DNA of 41,019 nucleotides from JBBATK01 sp039810585 (GTDB taxonomy: Bacteria; Bacteroidota; Ignavibacteria; Kapaibacteriales; NICIL-2): contig JBDHXF010000034.1 in the NCBI GenBank assembly GCA_039810585.1, positions 1-41,019 on the forward strand, written 5' to 3'. The position numbers were made by a program, and so were the translations under genes. How positions within the stretch are numbered: the stretch's first letter is position 1; the number at the start of each line of letters is the position of its first letter. Under the pieces are notes generated by a model that ran no database searches, was not told the origin of the DNA, and worked only from the letters and a program-made list of their open reading frames with translations. Positions 1 to 9,658 of the stretch are shown here, piece by piece.

Positions 1-206
1 TCATTACGGCTCTTTTGAGACTTGAGGTTTACATTCTCTCACTCCTTAGAATTGATACATGCCCGGCACACGTCGTAAGTCGGCCTTTCAGGCCTCTGCG
101 AATCAGTATAACAGATCCACGGGCAACGAAGAGCCCCAGCGGGGCGATGTATGTCAGGGCGGTCCGAAGGGCCGTCTTACACGCGAACGAATCGACTGCA
201 CCCACC
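1..206. other. Intergenic region downstream of first T9SS gene
   Basis: No gene is supported here. Positions 1-69 show nothing recognisable. Positions 70-206 are the start of the 2.6 kb sequence shared with 4611-7213. They contain a run of short hairpins, described separately, that lies 3' of the T9SS gene on the minus strand. Confidence 0.5.
70..174. repeat. Multi-hairpin array, copy A
   Basis: Three perfect or wobble-paired short stems follow one another: GGCCT-TTC-AGGCC (82-94), GCCCC-AGC-GGGGC (133-145) and CGGTCC-GAA-GGGCCG (160-174, one G-T wobble). All have three-base loops. The first is framed by an outer CGTA/TGCG pairing. The same order recurs at 4611-4710, also directly 3' of a T9SS gene, with most differences leaving the stems able to pair. 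It may be an mRNA 3'-end structure or a REP-like element. No U-tract is present, so a simple intrinsic terminator is unlikely. Confidence 0.55.
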
Positions 207-2676
207 TCATCTCCACACCACCATCTTCTTCACCACCACACCACCCACCCCTCGCATCTGCACGAAATACACGCCGGAGCCAAGGTTATGCAAGGTACTC
301 AGCTCTTCGGTATCGCCATGAACGACGTCGTCGGGTTGGATGCTGTGACCGACCGCATCGAAAATCTGAACCGGGTCGGAGCTGTGAATGGTTAAGTCGC
401 CTCCACTCGGGTTTGGGACGATGTCGAGCATTTGGTCGACGAGACGGATCTTCATGAGACTATTCCCGCACACCGATCCAATGGTCAGCATCTGCGGCGT
501 GCTGGTGTAGTCCGTGCATTCGGGATCAAGGTTGGAGGAGATGTTGACGATTTGTATCGCGCCGCTGTGACCCTGCGAGATTAAGGCACGGACAGGGATG
601 ATGGCTAAGACTTGTTGAGTTGTCGATACATCCATCACGATGTCAATCACACGCACCCGCTGACCTGATATGTCGCTGCTGTTGTCGAAGCTTAGGAGCT
701 CGTCTGCGACAGAGAAGCTGGCACGAATGTGTACTTGACTGAGACTCGTGCTTGCTGTGACGTACACTCGATAGCTCGCCACTGTTCCCGGGAACAGCGA
801 GTCGATGGGTGAGATACTGAAGCTCAGTGAAGATTTCGGATTAACTCCAAGGTTAAGTTGTTTCGTTGAAGTGCAGCCGTGTTTCGTGGTTGCAGTCACG
901 GAATATGTCGCCGCTGCATTGGCAGTCGTCACGTAGCTGCTTGATGTCGACACGGTCGCTGACGTTGCGTCTTTCCAGATGAATGTATCGCTTGGATCGG
1001 TGTCGGTGGCTTGCAGGGTGACCGTCTTGCCCACACACACTGTCGTGTCTTGCAGAGTGAAGGACGGTAGCTCGTACACAGTCACCAACACTGTATCGCG
1101 GCTCGCGTTTGAGCCTTGAGTTGCGGTGACAACATAACTACGACTCGAATCCGGCACCAAGCTCACTGACACGCCGCTGGCCGTCCAACTCGTGCTTGTG
1201 CATGTCCACGTGTAGGTCGTGTTCGTTTGCGGGTTGGTCACACTGAGGGTGACGCTTTGTCCGCGGCATACTGCCTGATCCGCACCGGCTTGCACATCGA
1301 TGATGTTTGAAACAGTCACCAACACCGAGTCCCAGCCCTCACAGCCGCCGCGCTGCGCGTGGACGTAGAACCAAGTCGTCTGCGCGACGGTTAGTGTCGT
1401 GGTATCGGTGCTGGCAATCTGTGTGTGCGTCGCATCAAACCAAGTGTAGCTCGTGCCGGTTTGCGGATTTTGAACAGAGAGTTTCACTGCCGAGCCTGGC
1501 AAAACCGTTGCGACCGCATTAGCTTTAACCGAGAGTGAATTTGCAACGGTCACAACCGTGCTGTCACTCGACGAGCAGCCTTGATCGTTGCTAATAGTCA
1601 CAAAATACTTGCTCGATGTGTCTGGACTGACCTCAATGCTTGAACCACTTCCGATTATGCTTCCGTCCGCGCTATGCCACGTAATACTCGCCTGCTTCGC
1701 AGTCGAACTGTCGTAGCTACAAGTCAAGGTAACTGACGTGTTCTTGCAGACCGTAATGTTGCCACCGCTTAGACTGACTTTTGGAAAATCATAGACGTGC
1801 ACCTGCATTGTCGCTGTATCACGACAGGTGGCGGTATGGAAGTCGCCGCTCCAGGTCATGACGGTGTAGGTGATATCGTGTGTCGGTGTGCAGAGTGGTG
1901 TGGCGGAAGTGGAGTCGTTCAGACCATCCTTAGGCGACCAACTATAGCTGGCCCCGCCCGAGGCTTTAAGCAGTAGTGTGGAACCTTTGCAGGTCAGAGT
2001 ATCCGGACTAAGACTGAGGTCGAGCGAAGCCTGGACTTTTACCTCAACAGAATCCACAGCTACACACCCGAATTTGTTGCTTACTGTGCAGGTGTAGCGA
2101 GTGGTCTTTAATGGCGTTGCCGTTGGCGTAGCAGACGTGGCATTGTCGAGAGACGCCGAAGGCGTCCAAGAATAATGAAGTCCCAGCGAATCAAGCGAAT
2201 CTTTGCTGGTGCAGACCACCGAGAGTCTAGCTGAACCGCCGGTGCAGACAATGGGCGATGGACTAAGTTGAATCTGCGGCTTGTGGGCGATATGGATGGT
2301 GACGTAGGCTGTGTCCGGACAACCTGCCTCCGACACGATGACTTGGTAGCGCGTCGTTTGGCTGGGGGTAGCTGTTACTGTTGCTTTGTTTGTGTCGCTC
2401 AGTCCGGCCTTGGGCGACCAGTGAAACTCTGCCGCTCCGGCGGCAGTGAGTTTTACGCTTGATCCGGCACAGACTGTGGTGTCGTAGGTGCTAAGACTTG
2501 CTTTGATGTTGGTGACATAGACTTGAACCGAGTCGTCCGCATAACAACCACTGGGATCAAAACCTCGAACGTAATACTTCATGTTCTGGGTCGGCTTAGC
2601 AAGAGGGTTTGCGCTTGTACTGTCACTCAAGCCGGTGCTTGGATGCCAGACGTAGCGGGTGGCACCGGTAGCGTGG
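70..2676 (-). repeat. Long direct repeat, copy A (paralog 3' part plus flank)
   Basis: This segment is nearly identical to 4613-7213. It covers the last ~820 codons of the first T9SS gene and about 135 bp of downstream DNA. Similarity stops abruptly at the codons for HATGATRYVW on the 5' side of the gene and near base 70 on the other side. The boundaries were read by eye and may be off by a few bases. A repeat this long can support homologous recombination or gene conversion. Confidence 0.85.
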
Positions 2677-4424
2677 AGGACTTGGCCGGTGTCTTTGGAG
2701 CAACGATAAACCGTATGGGGTGACGCAACAGTAGATGGGTAGCTAACAATGTGAACGATGGTATCTATCTCAACCGTGTCGCCGCGATAGTTTAAAACTT
2801 GAAAGGTAAGAGTGTACACACCATTTGATGCGTAATGATGCACGAGCGTGTCACTCGAAGCTTGAACTGTATTACCATCACCATAATTTGCCTTGATCGT
2901 GATAGGTCGACAAGGAGTGTACTGACTGATATACCTTATGTCACCACAATTTGGACCGCTCTCTATTCTGATGGCATTTGACTGCGACTCTTCATATATC
3001 GCCAAACACGACTGAACCGTTCCAACCGGATTAAGGCGCTGCGTCTGATAGGCCGTTGAATGGCAGTAAGCATTGTTATCGTAAACACGTCCACAGAGAA
3101 TAAGATTCTTATCGCAACCGGACCCAAACACTCGCGGAGTATATGCTGAATGACTCTCCAAATAAGTCGGTCCAGCAATTGAAGATTTTCCATTCGTGGC
3201 TGCAAGTTGTTGCAACTGATCGTCGTAGATAATAATACCGGAGTTGGTTCCGAGATATCTCGTCCCGTCACCTCCAACATACAGAGACTTACACCCTGAA
3301 ACTCCACCGCTTATACTTTGTTTGCGAATAGTCGTACTTAAGTCCATGCTGATGTCATACATAAATGTAGCAGAGCTGTATGACAACGCACAAATAGTCG
3401 AATCGTGACTATTATAATCGATCTCAGCATTCTGTTCAGTGGCAGGAAATATATAATATCTGTCTGGTTGATACCCCCCATTTTGAAATGTCCAACGCGC
3501 TATAAAATAAGCGTTGACGGCACCAACCGTAGGAAAATCATCGCTGTTGCAATATCCCGCCATATAAATATGAGAATTTGCGACAAACAACGAATATGCT
3601 TCATATCGATTATGCCCACCGAAATAACTACAGTAGGTAGTGTTGCCGAATGGGTCCAGTACAGTCAGAGCTATATCCGAATTATTTGAAGATTTTCGTA
3701 CTAATTGATATGCGTTACTCGTCGTTACAAACATCGGATCGTTAACATGCAGATTCATCGCATTCGTTACTATAAATATATTACCCGCTTTATCTAATGC
3801 GCACGTTGGAAATAGACCAGCCCGATAAGGAGAAATATTATTTATCGTATATCCTATTGTCTTCGAAAAGACAACGCCGCTGCCAGAGCTATTGAACTTT
3901 GCAACAAAAACGGCCGCAGTGTCATACTCATATTTAGAGCAAACGTTAACTCCACTTGTAATGGGCAAATCTTGCGAGTGAGTGGTACCAACTATGACCA
4001 CTTCATTACTTTGCGTTACTTGAATCGAGAAACTACTTTCTTCACGAACTACATTAAATAAAACATCGTTATATAAACTATTTGAGCCACCAAAATATGT
4101 CGCCCAGACTATTTGATTTAATCGAGCGTCCATTTTGAATACATACAAGTCCTGCAGGCCATGCTTCGTACTTTGATAGCAACCACCAGTAGTCGGCAAG
4201 TCACTGCCCAACGCAACACCGTAGACATATCCTGCGCTGTCTCGGGCGATAGCCATCACCGCGCCTATGTTACTTGAACCACCCAGATAGGTCCCACCGG
4301 TTTGAGACCAATTATTTGCATGCGCAATTGAGCACGATAGCATCAACACTGCAAGCACAACACTTTGTTCAATTCTGTTCATAGAAATAATAATCCTATC
4401 AATTGGAAGCGCCTCTCGATTCAT
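207..4424 (-). CDS. Giant T9SS-secreted surface protein, SBBP propeller plus PKD/Ig-like repeats
   Basis: Predicted secreted or cell-surface protein of 1405 residues. It has an N-terminal hydrophobic signal (VVLAVLMLSCSIAHA, ~20-36). Residues ~45-480 show SBBP-like propeller repeats (TYLGG at 45-49, ATYFGG, SYFGG). A PKD-like segment lies at ~505-555 (GDGN, then HHYASNGVYTL). Then come several Ig/PKD-like repeats with the pattern YxWxPxxGLxD and GC-x-x-x-D-S-V, a cohesin-like segment, and a ~75-residue T9SS sorting domain starting at LDIVPNPSGGDLTI and ending VVWR. The start at 4424 has a good ribosome site (AGAGG). An ATG at 4382 would give a more usual signal peptide but lacks one. The protein is a tandem paralog of the next gene: the C-terminal ~820 residues are nearly identical while the N-terminal 580 differ. 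The function is unknown; adhesion or a surface matrix is an inference from the repeats. Confidence 0.9.
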   Translation of the reverse strand: MNREALPIDRIIISMNRIEQSVVLAVLMLSCSIAHANNWSQTGGTYLGGSSNIGAVMAIARDSAGYVYGVALGSDLPTTGGCYQSTKHGLQDLYVFKMDARLNQIVWATYFGGSNSLYNDVLFNVVREESSFSIQVTQSNEVVIVGTTHSQDLPITSGVNVCSKYEYDTAAVFVAKFNSSGSGVVFSKTIGYTINNISPYRAGLFPTCALDKAGNIFIVTNAMNLHVNDPMFVTTSNAYQLVRKSSNNSDIALTVLDPFGNTTYCSYFGGHNRYEAYSLFVANSHIYMAGYCNSDDFPTVGAVNAYFIARWTFQNGGYQPDRYYIFPATEQNAEIDYNSHDSTICALSYSSATFMYDISMDLSTTIRKQSISGGVSGCKSLYVGGDGTRYLGTNSGIIIYDDQLQQLAATNGKSSIAGPTYLESHSAYTPRVFGSGCDKNLILCGRVYDNNAYCHSTAYQTQRLNPVGTVQSCLAIYEESQSNAIRIESGPNCGDIRYISQYTPCRPITIKANYGDGNTVQASSDTLVHHYASNGVYTLTFQVLNYRGDTVEIDTIVHIVSYPSTVASPHTVYRCSKDTGQVLHATGATRYVWHPSTGLSDSTSANPLAKPTQNMKYYVRGFDPSGCYADDSVQVYVTNIKASLSTYDTTVCAGSSVKLTAAGAAEFHWSPKAGLSDTNKATVTATPSQTTRYQVIVSEAGCPDTAYVTIHIAHKPQIQLSPSPIVCTGGSARLSVVCTSKDSLDSLGLHYSWTPSASLDNATSATPTATPLKTTRYTCTVSNKFGCVAVDSVEVKVQASLDLSLSPDTLTCKGSTLLLKASGGASYSWSPKDGLNDSTSATPLCTPTHDITYTVMTWSGDFHTATCRDTATMQVHVYDFPKVSLSGGNITVCKNTSVTLTCSYDSSTAKQASITWHSADGSIIGSGSSIEVSPDTSSKYFVTISNDQGCSSSDSTVVTVANSLSVKANAVATVLPGSAVKLSVQNPQTGTSYTWFDATHTQIASTDTTTLTVAQTTWFYVHAQRGGCEGWDSVLVTVSNIIDVQAGADQAVCRGQSVTLSVTNPQTNTTYTWTCTSTSWTASGVSVSLVPDSSRSYVVTATQGSNASRDTVLVTVYELPSFTLQDTTVCVGKTVTLQATDTDPSDTFIWKDATSATVSTSSSYVTTANAAATYSVTATTKHGCTSTKQLNLGVNPKSSLSFSISPIDSLFPGTVASYRVYVTASTSLSQVHIRASFSVADELLSFDNSSDISGQRVRVIDIVMDVSTTQQVLAIIPVRALISQGHSGAIQIVNISSNLDPECTDYTSTPQMLTIGSVCGNSLMKIRLVDQMLDIVPNPSGGDLTIHSSDPVQIFDAVGHSIQPDDVVHGDTEELSTLHNLGSGVYFVQMRGVGGVVVKKMVVWR

Positions 4425-4741
4425 AGCTGCCTCTTTCTGGCTGGTCTCTTCTGTATTTCACAACATCTGTCTCATTGGATCAATGCAACATTCGGACGAA
4501 ACAAGATTAAATTACCCATCTCATGACCCCGCACCTCCAGAAAACAACCTGCCTCACCAACAAGTTCGCACCCTCTGCCTTCCCGTCAACCGCGCTTCGC
4601 ACGGCCCTTTCGTACGTCGGCCTTTCAGGCCTCTACGAATCTGTATAACAGATCCATGAGCAACGACGAGCCCCGGCGGGCGACGTATGTCAGTGCGGTC
4701 CGAAGGACCGTCTTACACGCGAACGAATCGCCTGCACCTGC
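4425..4741. other. Intergenic region between the two T9SS paralogs
   Basis: No gene is supported in these ~317 bases. Positions 4611-4741 belong to the long direct repeat and carry the second multi-hairpin array. Positions 4425-4610 hold the upstream region of the first paralog. I see no convincing promoter there, only the AGAGG ribosome site next to the start at 4424. Confidence 0.5.
4611..4710. repeat. Multi-hairpin array, copy B
   Basis: Four stems in a row: GGCCT-TTC-AGGCC (4619-4631) framed by CGTA (4611-4614) and TACG, ATCTGT-ATA-ACAGAT (4639-4653), GCCC-CGGC-GGGC (4670-4681) and a perfect CGGTCC-GAA-GGACCG (4696-4710). It is the counterpart of the array at 70-174. The ATCTGT stem is imperfect in that copy, while the CGGTCC stem is a wobble version there. 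The array sits immediately 3' of the second paralog on the minus strand. Confidence 0.55.
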
Positions 4742-7213
4742 TCACCTCCACACCACCACCTTCTTCACCACCACGCCGCTTACGCCTCGCATCTGCACGA
4801 AATACACGCCGGAGCCAAGGTTATGCAAGGTACTCAGCTCCTCGGCATCGCCGTGGACGATGTCGTCGGGTTGGATGCTGTGACCGACTGCATCGTAAAT
4901 CTTAACCGCGTCGGAGCTGTGAATGGTTAAGTCTCCTCCACTTGGGTTTGGCACGATGTCGAGCATTTGATCGACGAGACGGATCTTCATGAGACTATTC
5001 CCGCACACCGAGCCAATGGTCAGCATCTGCGGCGCGCTGCTGTAGTCCGTGCACTCAGGATCGAGATTGGAGCTGATGTCGACGATCTGTATAGCGCCGC
5101 TGTGACCCTGCGAGATCAAAGCGCGGACAGGGATGATGGCTACGACTTGCTGCGTTGACGATACATCCATCACAGTGTCAATCACACGCATCCGCTGACC
5201 GGATATGTCACTGCTGTTGTCGAAGCTCAGGAGCTCGTCTGCGACAGAGAAGCTGGCGCGAATATGTACCTGGCTGAGACTCGTACTTGCTGTAACGTAC
5301 ACGCGATAGCTCGCTACCGTTCCCGGGAAGAGCGAGTCGATAGGTGAAATGCTGAAGCTCAATGTCGACTTCGGCGTCACACCAAGCGAGACCTGTTTTG
5401 TGAGTACACAGCCGTGTTTCGTGGTTGCGGTGACGGCATACGTCGCCGCTGCATTTGCAGTGGTCGTGTAGTTGCTTGATGTCGACACGGTCGCTGACGC
5501 TGCATCTTTCCAGATGAAGGTATCGCTTGGATCGGTGTCGTTGACTTGTAGGGTGACTGACTTGCCAACACATACTGTCGTGTCTTGCAGGGTGAAAGAC
5601 GGTAGCTCATACACAGTCGCCAACACCGTATCGCGACTCATGTTTGAGCCTTGGGTTGCGGTCACAACATAACTGCGACTTGAATCCGGCACCAAGTTCA
5701 CCGACACTCCACTTGCCGTCCAACTCGTGCTTGTGCATGTCCACGTGTAGGTCGTGTTCGTTTGCGGGTTTGTCACACTGAGGGTGACGCTTTGTCCGCG
5801 GCATACAGCCTGATCCGCACCAGCTTGCACATCGATGATGTTTGACACCGTCACCAATACCGAATCCCAACCCTCACAGCCGCCGCGCTGGGCGTGGACG
5901 TAGAACCAGGTCGTCTGCGCGACGGTTTGCGTCGTCGTATCAGTGTTTGCAATCTGCGTATGCGTCGCATCAAACCAGGTGTAGTTCGTGCCGGCTTGCG
6001 GGCTTTGCACAGACAGTTTAACTGCCGAACCCGGCAAAACCGTTGCGATTGCATTAGCTTTCACCGAGAGTGAATTAGCAACGGTGACAACCGTGCTGTC
6101 ACTCGACGAACAACCTTGATCGTTGCTGATACTCACGTAATACTTGCTCGTCGTGTCAGGACTGACCTCAACGCTCGGGCCAGTGCCAATCATTGTACCA
6201 TCTGCGCTATGCCACCTAACTGTTGTTTGCTTCGCAGTTGTTGAGTCGAAACTACAGGTCAGTATAACTGATGTGTTTTTACAGACCGTGATCTTGCCGC
6301 CATTTAGACTAACCTTTGGAAAGTCGTATACATGCACCTGCATTGTCGCCGTATCGCGGCAGGTAGCGGTATGGAAGTCGCCACTCCATGTCATGACGGT
6401 GTAGGTGATATCGTGCGTCGGTGTGCAGAGCGGTGTGGCTGAGGTGGTATCGTTCAAGCCGTCTTTGGGCGACCAACTATAGTTCGCTCCGCCGGATGCT
6501 TTAAGCAGCAAAGTCGAACCCTTGCAGGTCAATGTATCAGGACTAAGACTTAGATCAAGCGAGGCTTGGACTTTGACCTCAACAGAATCTACTGCCACAC
6601 AACCGAATTTGTTGGTTACAGTGCAGATATATCGAGTGGTCTTCAATGGCGTCGCGGTTGGCGTCGCCGATGTGGCATCGTCGAGAGACGCCGAAGGCGT
6701 CCAAGAATAATGAAGTCCCAGCGAATCAAGCGAGCCCTTGCTCGTGCAAACCACCGAGAGTCTGGCCGAACCGCCGGTGCAGACAATGGGCGATGGACTA
6801 AGTTGAATCTGCGGCTTGTGGGCGATATGGATGGTGACGTATGCTGTATCCGGACAACCCGCCTCCGAAACGATGACTTGGTAGCGCGTCGTTTGACTGG
6901 GGGTAGCTGTCACAGTTGCTTTGTTGGTGTCGCTCAAGCCGGCTTTCGGTGACCAGTGAAACTCTGCCGCTCCTGCAGCAGTGAGTTTGACACTCGAGCC
7001 GGCGCAGACCGTGGTGTCGTAGGTACTAAGACTTGCTTTGATGTTGGTGACGTACACTTGAACCGAGTCGTCCGCATAACAACCACTGGGATCGAAACCT
7101 CGGACGTAATATTTCATGTTCTGGGTTGGCTTAGCAAGAGGGTTTGCGCTTGTACTGTCGCTCAAGCCCGTGCTTGGGTGCCAGACGTAGCGGGTGGCGC
7201 CGGTGGCGTGGAG
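4613..7213 (-). repeat. Long direct repeat, copy B
   Basis: Counterpart of 70-2676. It contains the 3' ~820 codons of the second T9SS gene and its downstream flank. Identity is high except for a more diverged patch around 6100-6320 (the SPDTTSKYYVSISNDQGC region and just before it). Boundaries are by eye. Confidence 0.85.
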
Positions 7214-8938
7214 GAAGCTTTCAGTCGTATCACTAAAGCATCGATAAATTGACTGAGGTGAGGCAGTTACAACGAGGTTTGAGTGGACAAAGATCATCGT
7301 ATCTCGTTTAACCGTATCCCATTGACTGTAAACGATACTAGCACTTATAATATATGTACCATTTTTCGAAAATGTATGAACTATTGTGTCGGATCCCCAG
7401 ACAGCAGGAGTTCCATCACTAAAATCCCACCTAACTTGGTTTGGTTTACAAGGATAAGCTGAATCTTTAATCACAAACGTGCCACAGATCGGCAGTGATT
7501 CTATTTTCAGGGAATCAATGGCTCGTTTCGCAAACACAACAATTGCAGGCTGGCCACTTGTATTCAATTTAACTGGTTGGTAGACATCAGGCGTTGTTTT
7601 AAGCAAATTGTCAACCGCGTCGATCGCCATTAATATTCGATACTGACAGTTTGAACCAGGTTGCACAATTGATCTAGTTCCATAATAGCCGCTCGTAGCG
7701 CTAGATACCACTCCCTCAAACATAAGAACAGAGCAAGTGGAATCATATTCTTGCAATGTTTTTCCGTCTGTTAAGTATTTTTTAGATCCATTAGCGATAA
7801 CAATACTACCAGCCGGATCAGTAACCCTATCCACGATAATATGACTTAATCCAGAGTCTAGTACAAATAAACGGGACGGCGATGTTTGTCCAAGAACACA
7901 TACTTGATTGGTGGCAAAATCGTAAGCAATCGCTCCATAGCGCGCGACACTACTCGGTAAACTGCTTAGGATTCGACATACTCTGAAATTCAAAGACGCA
8001 CCCACATCATCAGCGATTCCTACAAATGTTCCTTGCTCACCATTATTTAATAATGGAAAATTCGATTGATTATTTGAATTTATTGGAAATGTTTGACCAA
8101 GAAAGTATATCTTATTTTTAGCGTAACAAATACCGCCACAGACATCTCTGTTGGTGTTAGTACCCAAAAATGTTCCATACAATGGTGTCCCTACAGATGA
8201 GAACTTAGCAAGACATAAATCTTGGCCTCCCGAGTATCCATATTGATAAGCATTCGACGTTACAGTCCAATAGGGAGTTGGAGTATTATTCGACGGATTA
8301 ATATCGCTTAATACGTAAATATCATTCAATGGGCTCAAGCACAATTTAGTCCATGCGGTGTAATAACAATAACCGATAATTCTTGAGAATACAAGACCAG
8401 ATCCGGATGCGTTAAATTTTAGTAGAAATATACCAACCGAGTCAGGAGATATTGTGCGGTTTGAACCACAGCGATTATCACCTTGAGTTATTGGAAAATC
8501 CGTGCAATATGTTATTCCGCATAATACTACCTCACCCTGCGATGTGACTGCCATATCAAAGCTATCATCAAAATCACCGACGTTACTTCCCGAATAGCTT
8601 CCTGTACTTCCTCCGAGATACGTACACCATATCAACGACCTCAAATCCGAACTCAATTTAAAAATAGCAATGTCGGTGCTTCCTGTCCTTACCGTCTTAT
8701 AAGCACCTGCTGTCGCGGGATAATCGCTACCATAAGCAACACCATACACGTATCCCTGCGAATCCACGGCCATCGTTCTGAAAGCACCAAAATTGCTTGC
8801 ACCGCCGAAGTATGTCCCAGTTTTAATAACTAAGTCATCCTGAAATGAGGCTTTTACTGATACGAATGATGAAGCAAAAACTATAATAAGTATCAAAAAA
8901 AGAATCACACCATTTGCGTATCGTGTTTCAGATTGCAT
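4742..8938 (-). CDS. Giant T9SS-secreted surface protein, paralog of the first
   Basis: Secreted or surface protein of 1398 residues. The N-terminal signal is a long hydrophobic stretch (VILFLILIIVFASSFVSVKA, ~11-30). SBBP-like propeller repeats (TYFGGASNFG, TYLGGSTGSY, TFLGTNTNRD) occupy the first ~480 residues, then a PKD-like segment (~500-555, SDGTPAVWGSD, HTFSKNGTYI). After this comes the same chain of Ig/PKD-like repeats, cohesin-like segment and T9SS sorting domain as in the neighbour. The first ~575 residues are unlike those of the paralog in detail, and their DNA is clearly more AT-rich than the 3' part. The ATG at 8938 is chosen because the signal peptide follows directly. The ligand or substrate is unknown. 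Confidence 0.9.
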   Translation of the reverse strand: MQSETRYANGVILFLILIIVFASSFVSVKASFQDDLVIKTGTYFGGASNFGAFRTMAVDSQGYVYGVAYGSDYPATAGAYKTVRTGSTDIAIFKLSSDLRSLIWCTYLGGSTGSYSGSNVGDFDDSFDMAVTSQGEVVLCGITYCTDFPITQGDNRCGSNRTISPDSVGIFLLKFNASGSGLVFSRIIGYCYYTAWTKLCLSPLNDIYVLSDINPSNNTPTPYWTVTSNAYQYGYSGGQDLCLAKFSSVGTPLYGTFLGTNTNRDVCGGICYAKNKIYFLGQTFPINSNNQSNFPLLNNGEQGTFVGIADDVGASLNFRVCRILSSLPSSVARYGAIAYDFATNQVCVLGQTSPSRLFVLDSGLSHIIVDRVTDPAGSIVIANGSKKYLTDGKTLQEYDSTCSVLMFEGVVSSATSGYYGTRSIVQPGSNCQYRILMAIDAVDNLLKTTPDVYQPVKLNTSGQPAIVVFAKRAIDSLKIESLPICGTFVIKDSAYPCKPNQVRWDFSDGTPAVWGSDTIVHTFSKNGTYIISASIVYSQWDTVKRDTMIFVHSNLVVTASPQSIYRCFSDTTESFLHATGATRYVWHPSTGLSDSTSANPLAKPTQNMKYYVRGFDPSGCYADDSVQVYVTNIKASLSTYDTTVCAGSSVKLTAAGAAEFHWSPKAGLSDTNKATVTATPSQTTRYQVIVSEAGCPDTAYVTIHIAHKPQIQLSPSPIVCTGGSARLSVVCTSKGSLDSLGLHYSWTPSASLDDATSATPTATPLKTTRYICTVTNKFGCVAVDSVEVKVQASLDLSLSPDTLTCKGSTLLLKASGGANYSWSPKDGLNDTTSATPLCTPTHDITYTVMTWSGDFHTATCRDTATMQVHVYDFPKVSLNGGKITVCKNTSVILTCSFDSTTAKQTTVRWHSADGTMIGTGPSVEVSPDTTSKYYVSISNDQGCSSSDSTVVTVANSLSVKANAIATVLPGSAVKLSVQSPQAGTNYTWFDATHTQIANTDTTTQTVAQTTWFYVHAQRGGCEGWDSVLVTVSNIIDVQAGADQAVCRGQSVTLSVTNPQTNTTYTWTCTSTSWTASGVSVNLVPDSSRSYVVTATQGSNMSRDTVLATVYELPSFTLQDTTVCVGKSVTLQVNDTDPSDTFIWKDAASATVSTSSNYTTTANAAATYAVTATTKHGCVLTKQVSLGVTPKSTLSFSISPIDSLFPGTVASYRVYVTASTSLSQVHIRASFSVADELLSFDNSSDISGQRMRVIDTVMDVSSTQQVVAIIPVRALISQGHSGAIQIVDISSNLDPECTDYSSAPQMLTIGSVCGNSLMKIRLVDQMLDIVPNPSGGDLTIHSSDAVKIYDAVGHSIQPDDIVHGDAEELSTLHNLGSGVYFVQMRGVSGVVVKKVVVWR

Positions 8939-8985
8939 AAACGACTCGCTATTGAACGGTTCAAAAAAACCAAATTAAAAACAGT

Positions 8986-8991
8986 ATTATA
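8986..8991 (-). promoter_or_regulatory. Possible -10 element upstream of second T9SS gene
   Basis: A perfect TATAAT on the minus strand lies about 48 bases before the ATG at 8938, in AT-rich DNA. No good -35 hexamer is visible at the usual distance. The promoter rules of this lineage are unknown to me, so this is tentative. Confidence 0.25.
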
Positions 8992-9099
8992 CCATCGCCC
9001 TGCTATGAGTATGTTCGTTTTACTTAAAGTCATCCAAGTCCTTCCTGTCCGCAACCGAACTCCTTAGAAACTCAGTTTCTGTTGATTCCGTAGCAAGTT

Positions 9100-9309
9100 T
9101 CAGCCCATCTTTCTCTTTGCTCGCAGTGCCGTGGTCGCTTTTGAGTTAACAAGATGAATCACAGGCAGGCTAATGAGGCCAAACAGTATGTACTGCACAA
9201 TGTCAGCCGGCGACACGCGTAGTTGCTGTTCGAAAAGCATACTCAGCAACGCATAGCTAACGGACAAGATGGCGAATTCCGTTCCATTTCTAATGAGCTT
9301 TACTATCAT
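9100..9309 (-). CDS. Small two-helix membrane protein
   Basis: Hypothetical protein of 69 residues starting MIVKLIRNG. The start at 9309 is chosen because AAAGGA precedes it at a good distance; an upstream GTG at 9333 has no such site. Two hydrophobic segments are visible (FAILSVSYALLSMLF and VQYILFGLISLPVIHLV), followed by a basic tail (RAKRKMG), consistent with an inner-membrane hairpin. It is the last of three small membrane protein genes in a row on this strand, spaced by ~25-30 bases, probably one operon. I do not recognise a family. Confidence 0.6.
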   Translation of the reverse strand: MIVKLIRNGTEFAILSVSYALLSMLFEQQLRVSPADIVQYILFGLISLPVIHLVNSKATTALRAKRKMG

Positions 9310-9334
9310 GATTTCCTTTATGTTTCCCCACACC

Positions 9335-9628
9335 CTACGACTGCTTATGCATAATTCTCATTTTCAAGCGTTTGAAGATCTTTCCCCATGCATAGGGACG
9401 ATCCTTATAGTAGTAGTAATAGAAAGGATCAGTGAACAAAATGGTCATAAGGACTGCCCATAATACACTTCTCTTATCTGGGAGAATGCCGTTAAACTTT
9501 ACAAACTCATCATTCCACCCAAGGAGAGCAAGACAGTAGGCACTAATCATCCAGGATGCAAACACAATGGCATAGCGCTTCAGCGCAGAATAAAGTCGTG
9601 GGTATTGTTCTTTGAGAGGTGTTGCCAT
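9335..9628 (-). CDS. Small two-helix membrane protein
   Basis: Hypothetical protein of 97 residues. The ATG at 9628 is preceded by a strong GGAGG ribosome site. Two membrane segments are visible, AIVFASWMISAYCLALLGW and SVLWAVLMTILFTDPFYYYYY; the second ends in a conspicuous run of tyrosines. The C-terminus is basic (KIFKRLKMRIMHK). It is the middle gene of a three-gene row of small membrane proteins. No family or function is recognised. Confidence 0.7.
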   Translation of the reverse strand: MATPLKEQYPRLYSALKRYAIVFASWMISAYCLALLGWNDEFVKFNGILPDKRSVLWAVLMTILFTDPFYYYYYKDRPYAWGKIFKRLKMRIMHKQS

Positions 9629-9658
9629 GGTCTATCCTCCACTGTTTCGTTCGATGGA

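Noticed and set aside
5208..6054. Several open frames of 60-130 codons inside the T9SS genes on both strands
   Set aside because: They are shadows of the repetitive Thr/Ser/Val-rich reading frame and have no ribosome sites or motifs.
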